Assembly (NCBI GenBank): GCA_001919995.1 | Contig: MNIY01000138.1 | Coordinates: 1 to 16,586 of the forward strand | DNA length: 16,586 nucleotides | Source of the DNA: Ktedonobacter sp. 13_1_20CM_4_53_11 | GTDB taxonomy: Bacteria; Chloroflexota; Ktedonobacteria; Ktedonobacterales; Ktedonobacteraceae | Direction: 5' to 3' | Part shown: piece by piece, positions 14,462 through 16,586 of the stretch | How the letters are laid out: every line of letters begins with the position of its first letter | Numbering within the stretch: position 1 is the stretch's first letter | Notes under the pieces: generated by a model | Databases searched by the model: none | Seen by the model: only the letters and a program-made list of their open reading frames with translations | What the model was told of the DNA's origin: nothing | Program-made: the position numbers and the translations under genes

Positions 14462-15226
14462 ATGTCAACGCTTACCCTCCAGGAACAACTCCTTGATGCA
14501 GCGGAACTGCTGCAACAGGCAAAGCAAATTGTAGCGCTGACGGGTGCCGGCATCAGCACCGAATCGGGCATTCCCGATTTTCGCAGCCCCGGCTCAATCT
14601 GGCAGCTTCAACCACCCGTTAGCTATCGCGATTTTATCAATAAACCTGAGGCGCGCCAGCAGTACTGGCATACACGCAGCCATCTTTCTCCTCGGGTAAA
14701 AGAGGCGCGCCCCAATGCGGCCCATCGCGCTCTAGCTGATTTAGAACGTAGAGGATTATTGCTCGGTGTCATCACGCAGAATTTTGATGGCCTGCACCAG
14801 GATGCAGGCAACAGCGCAGAGCGTGTCATCGAACTACATGGTACCTCGCGAGCTGCAGCCTGCACTATCTGCGGTGCACGCTCCTCCATTACTGAACTGC
14901 AGGAACGCATCGATGCAGGTGAGGTTGATCCACTTTGCCCTGCCTGTGGCGGCTTTCTCAAAGCAGCAACAATCTTGTTCGGTCAGCGCGTGCCAGAGAT
15001 GGAACTCACTCGTGCCAAAGAACTGGCCGCGGCATGTGACCTGTTTATAGTCGTCGGCTCATCCCTCAAGGTTATGCCAGCTGCTATGCTGCCGCGCCTG
15101 GCTCTGAGCCGCAATGTGCCTTTGATTATTATCAACCTGCAACCGACATCCCTAGACTCGTCCGCGGACGTGGCGCTCGCCGAAAAAGCAGGGCTCGCCC
15201 TACCGAAATTGGTAGAGATACTATGA
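14462..15226 (+). CDS. Sir2-family NAD-dependent protein deacylase (254 aa)
   Basis: This is a sirtuin, which removes acyl groups from protein lysines using NAD. Visible motifs are [18 protein letters not shown] (25-42) for NAD binding, TQNFDGLH (105-112) and catalytic His126 in ELHG. Four zinc cysteines are present, C134 and C137 (CTIC) and C159 and C162 (CPAC), then [11 protein letters not shown] (197-207). Length is normal for bacterial sirtuins. Two positions differ from the most common pattern: the usual QNIDGLH has Phe for Ile, and the usual RP..V.FGE reads KAATILFGQ (167-175), so the Pro and the Glu are changed. All catalytic and zinc residues remain, so it should be active. No ribosome binding site precedes the ATG at 14462, which is odd. 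It has its own promoter; its 3' end almost touches the convergent DUF1684 relic. Confidence 0.9.
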   Translation: MSTLTLQEQLLDAAELLQQAKQIVALTGAGISTESGIPDFRSPGSIWQLQPPVSYRDFINKPEARQQYWHTRSHLSPRVKEARPNAAHRALADLERRGLLLGVITQNFDGLHQDAGNSAERVIELHGTSRAAACTICGARSSITELQERIDAGEVDPLCPACGGFLKAATILFGQRVPEMELTRAKELAAACDLFIVVGSSLKVMPAAMLPRLALSRNVPLIIINLQPTSLDSSADVALAEKAGLALPKLVEIL

Positions 15227-15248
15227 ACTGAACGGCCTGCAACGATGC

Positions 15249-15760
15249 TCATGCAGCGCTCCTTAACGCCAGTTGCTGCTTCTTTTCCCCTGCACGAATT
15301 GGCACCACAAGGCGGTTCTCTATGGGGGCTAGAGGGCAAATCCAGCGGTCATTGTAGGCACACGATGGATTATAGGCGTAGTTGAAATCGAGTATGATAC
15401 GCTTCCAGTCTCTTTCACCAGGGACCGCCAGGAAATCGCTCCCTTTAATAGTGTCAAAGAGGTAGCGCCCTCCACCATAACTCTCCACAGGACAGGTGGC
15501 ATCTCGGAACGGAAGGAACAGACCACCTCCGTATACTTCGAGCCAATAGATTGAGAGCGAAACCGTAACCCCTGGAATGTACTGCGCTGCGCATCATCCA
15601 GGGCAGATTGTGGATGATGCGCGAACAAATCATCCCTGACCGCACGGAAACGCTCCCAGGCAGCGACGGGATCCGCGCCTGATAGGATTGCCTGGTTCCT
15701 CTCTCGATACATAGCGGCGACACGAATGCGGTAATCGTAAAGGTCGAGGTAGTCCGACAT
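15249..15760 (-). pseudogene. DUF1684 family gene broken by internal deletion and frame change
   Basis: The N-terminal frame from ATG 15760 encodes DLYDYRIRVAAMYRERN and AAWERFRAVRDDLFAHHPQS, typical of the DUF1684 start, up to FQGL near 15573. From there it drifts into unrelated sequence. In another frame, from about 15570, the DUF1684 C-terminus appears without a stop: VSLSIYWLEVYGGGLFLPF, then RDATCPVESYGGGRYLFDTIKGSDF, LDFNYAYNPSCAYNDRWICPL and ENRLVVPIRAGEK, ending at TGA 15249. Joined, the two parts give about 170 residues, whereas intact members usually have about 50 more in the middle. So a stretch of the middle domain seems deleted, with the frame changed at the junction near 15565-15575. 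ATG 15760 has AGGAG ten bases upstream; ATG 15802 also has a strong GGAGG. DUF1684 function is unknown. Confidence 0.8.
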
Positions 15761-15846
15761 AATAGTAGAGCTCCTGTAATAGAAGTACGGTGGTAGGCGC
15801 ATAGAGCCTCCTACAGTAGATATGAGTAGCCATATACGCTATTCCG

Positions 15847-15876
15847 TTGACATGTACAAACAAAGACCGTTATACT
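15847..15876 (+). promoter_or_regulatory. Sigma70-type promoter for the kinase-like gene
   Basis: TTGACA (15847-15852) is a perfect -35, and TATACT (15871-15876) is the -10 after 18 bp. Transcription would start near 15883, giving a leader of about 48 nt to the GTG at 15931. Confidence 0.65.
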
Positions 15877-15885
15877 GCGAACGGT
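15866..15885. promoter_or_regulatory. Dyad overlapping the -10 of the kinase promoter
   Basis: ACCGTT (15866-15871) and AACGGT (15880-15885) are perfect 6-bp arms with an 8-nt centre that contains most of the -10 element and reaches the predicted transcription start. This is a likely repressor site. Its sequence differs from the dyad at the Sir2 promoter, so the two would have different regulators. Confidence 0.45.
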
Positions 15886-15930
15886 GCTTAAATATGTACC
15901 TCACCCATATTACATCACGAGGCTGTTATT

Positions 15931-16586
15931 GTGTTAAGCGAGCATATCATTTCTCAAAGAAAACGCATTGGTAACTACCATATACGTGCTGAAATTAGTA
16001 GCAGCCCAACTAGTAGCATCTTCCTGGCCGAACATTCACTCCGTGTACAACACAGTCTTGTCATCAAACTCTTCCACAGAGAGCAGGTATCCAAACAGAA
16101 ACGCGAATTATTCCTTCAAGAAGTCCAGCTTCTGAAAAAGATCAAGCACGCACATATTCTTCCCATACTCGATGCCGGCATCTTCGAGAATGTACCATAC
16201 TATGTCACACCCTATGCTACAAAAGGCTCCCTGCGTAATCTCCTTGACTCACAATCTTCCCAGCTACTCCCCATTCAGGAATCGCTCGCTATCCTTCGTA
16301 TGGTAGGACAAGTTCTGCAATATACGCATCAGATGAATATTCTCCACGGAAATCTCAAACCCGAGAATATTCTCTTTAGTGAAACGGGAGATATGCTCCT
16401 GACTGATTTTAGTGTTGTGTCCCTGCAAGATACCTTCGATACAGAACATGATCACAATAGCAGTAGCTTTCCATATATGGCGCCTGAACAATTTCTTGGC
16501 CGGATGAATAAGGAAAGCGATCAATATGCTCTGGGGTGTATTGCCTACGAACTTCTGACCGGACAGGTTCCATTTTTTGCCACTGA
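15931..16586 (+). CDS. Ser/Thr protein kinase-like protein, probable pseudokinase (runs off right edge)
   Basis: The frame opens with GTG at 15931, with GAGG eight bases upstream, and stays open for 218 codons to the window end. IGNYHIRAEI (13-22) is the usual start of a bacterial Hanks-type kinase domain. The Gly-rich loop is lost (SSSPTSSIFLA, 23-33, no glycine). The ATP-anchoring Lys46 (VIKLF) and helix-C Glu64 are present. The catalytic loop reads HGNLKPEN (139-146), so the catalytic Asp of HRD is Asn141. The DFG motif reads DFS (159-161), keeping the metal-binding Asp. The APE-type PYMAPEQ (181-187), SDQYALGC and the later helices are normal. So the fold is intact but the catalytic base is missing: a probable pseudokinase or a very weak kinase. 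The C-terminal part, which in this family often carries sensor or membrane domains, lies outside the window. Confidence 0.88.
   Translation, partial: MLSEHIISQRKRIGNYHIRAEISSSPTSSIFLAEHSLRVQHSLVIKLFHREQVSKQKRELFLQEVQLLKKIKHAHILPILDAGIFENVPYYVTPYATKGSLRNLLDSQSSQLLPIQESLAILRMVGQVLQYTHQMNILHGNLKPENILFSETGDMLLTDFSVVSLQDTFDTEHDHNSSSFPYMAPEQFLGRMNKESDQYALGCIAYELLTGQVPFFAT

Noticed and set aside
14352..14534. A 60-codon rightward frame overlapping the start of the Sir2 gene
   Set aside because: It overlaps the Sir2 coding sequence in another frame, crosses the promoter and dyad, and has no recognisable features.
15249..15802. Two separate small genes, or programmed frameshifting, in the DUF1684 region
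   Set aside because: Each part is one end of the same protein family, and about 50 middle residues are missing, which frameshifting alone cannot explain. No slippery run with a downstream structure was seen at the join.

Overview
The window is bacterial chromosomal DNA of moderate GC content. Its gene set best fits a member of the Chloroflexota, probably class Ktedonobacteria. This is inferred from several features together: the style of the Ser/Thr kinase domain at the right end, membrane-anchored GH3 hydrolases, a MuiA-type DUF4139 protein, a DUF2231-Rieske fusion and a DUF1684 relic. I saw no rRNA, tRNA or CRISPR array. The only hint of a mobile element is an incomplete gene at the left edge.

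Left part (1-5089). A minus-strand gene with a transposase-like N-terminus runs off the left edge. Two paralogous GH3 glycosidases of the NagZ type follow, divergently arranged around a 301-bp AT-rich spacer. The spacer holds a clear promoter for the rightward copy with a dyad over it. Both enzymes have an N-terminal membrane anchor and retain the His-Asp catalytic elements. Next comes an acetamidase/formamidase-family gene with its own promoter.

Middle part (5090-12857). Everything here is on the minus strand. In map order the genes are a HEAT-repeat protein, a molybdenum hydroxylase large subunit without visible partner subunits, a MuiA-like coiled-coil protein, and a two-gene operon. In transcription order that operon is a SAM methyltransferase carrying a FliG-like N-terminal domain, then a DUF2231-Rieske membrane protein, ending in a strong intrinsic terminator. 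The spacer at 6161-6483 holds a 9-bp tandem repeat and two strong stem-loops, one of which contains the stop codon of the molybdenum enzyme gene.

Right part (12858-16586). An amidase-signature enzyme and a Sir2-family deacetylase read rightward. A DUF1684 gene on the minus strand is broken by an internal deletion plus a frame change. A Ser/Thr kinase gene runs off the right edge; its catalytic loop reads HGN instead of HRD, so it is probably a pseudokinase. The promoters of the Sir2 gene and the kinase gene each have a perfect dyad overlapping the -10 element.

The genes do not form one pathway. The most unusual items are the FliG-like/methyltransferase fusion co-transcribed with a membrane Rieske protein, the probable pseudokinase, and the decayed DUF1684 gene.
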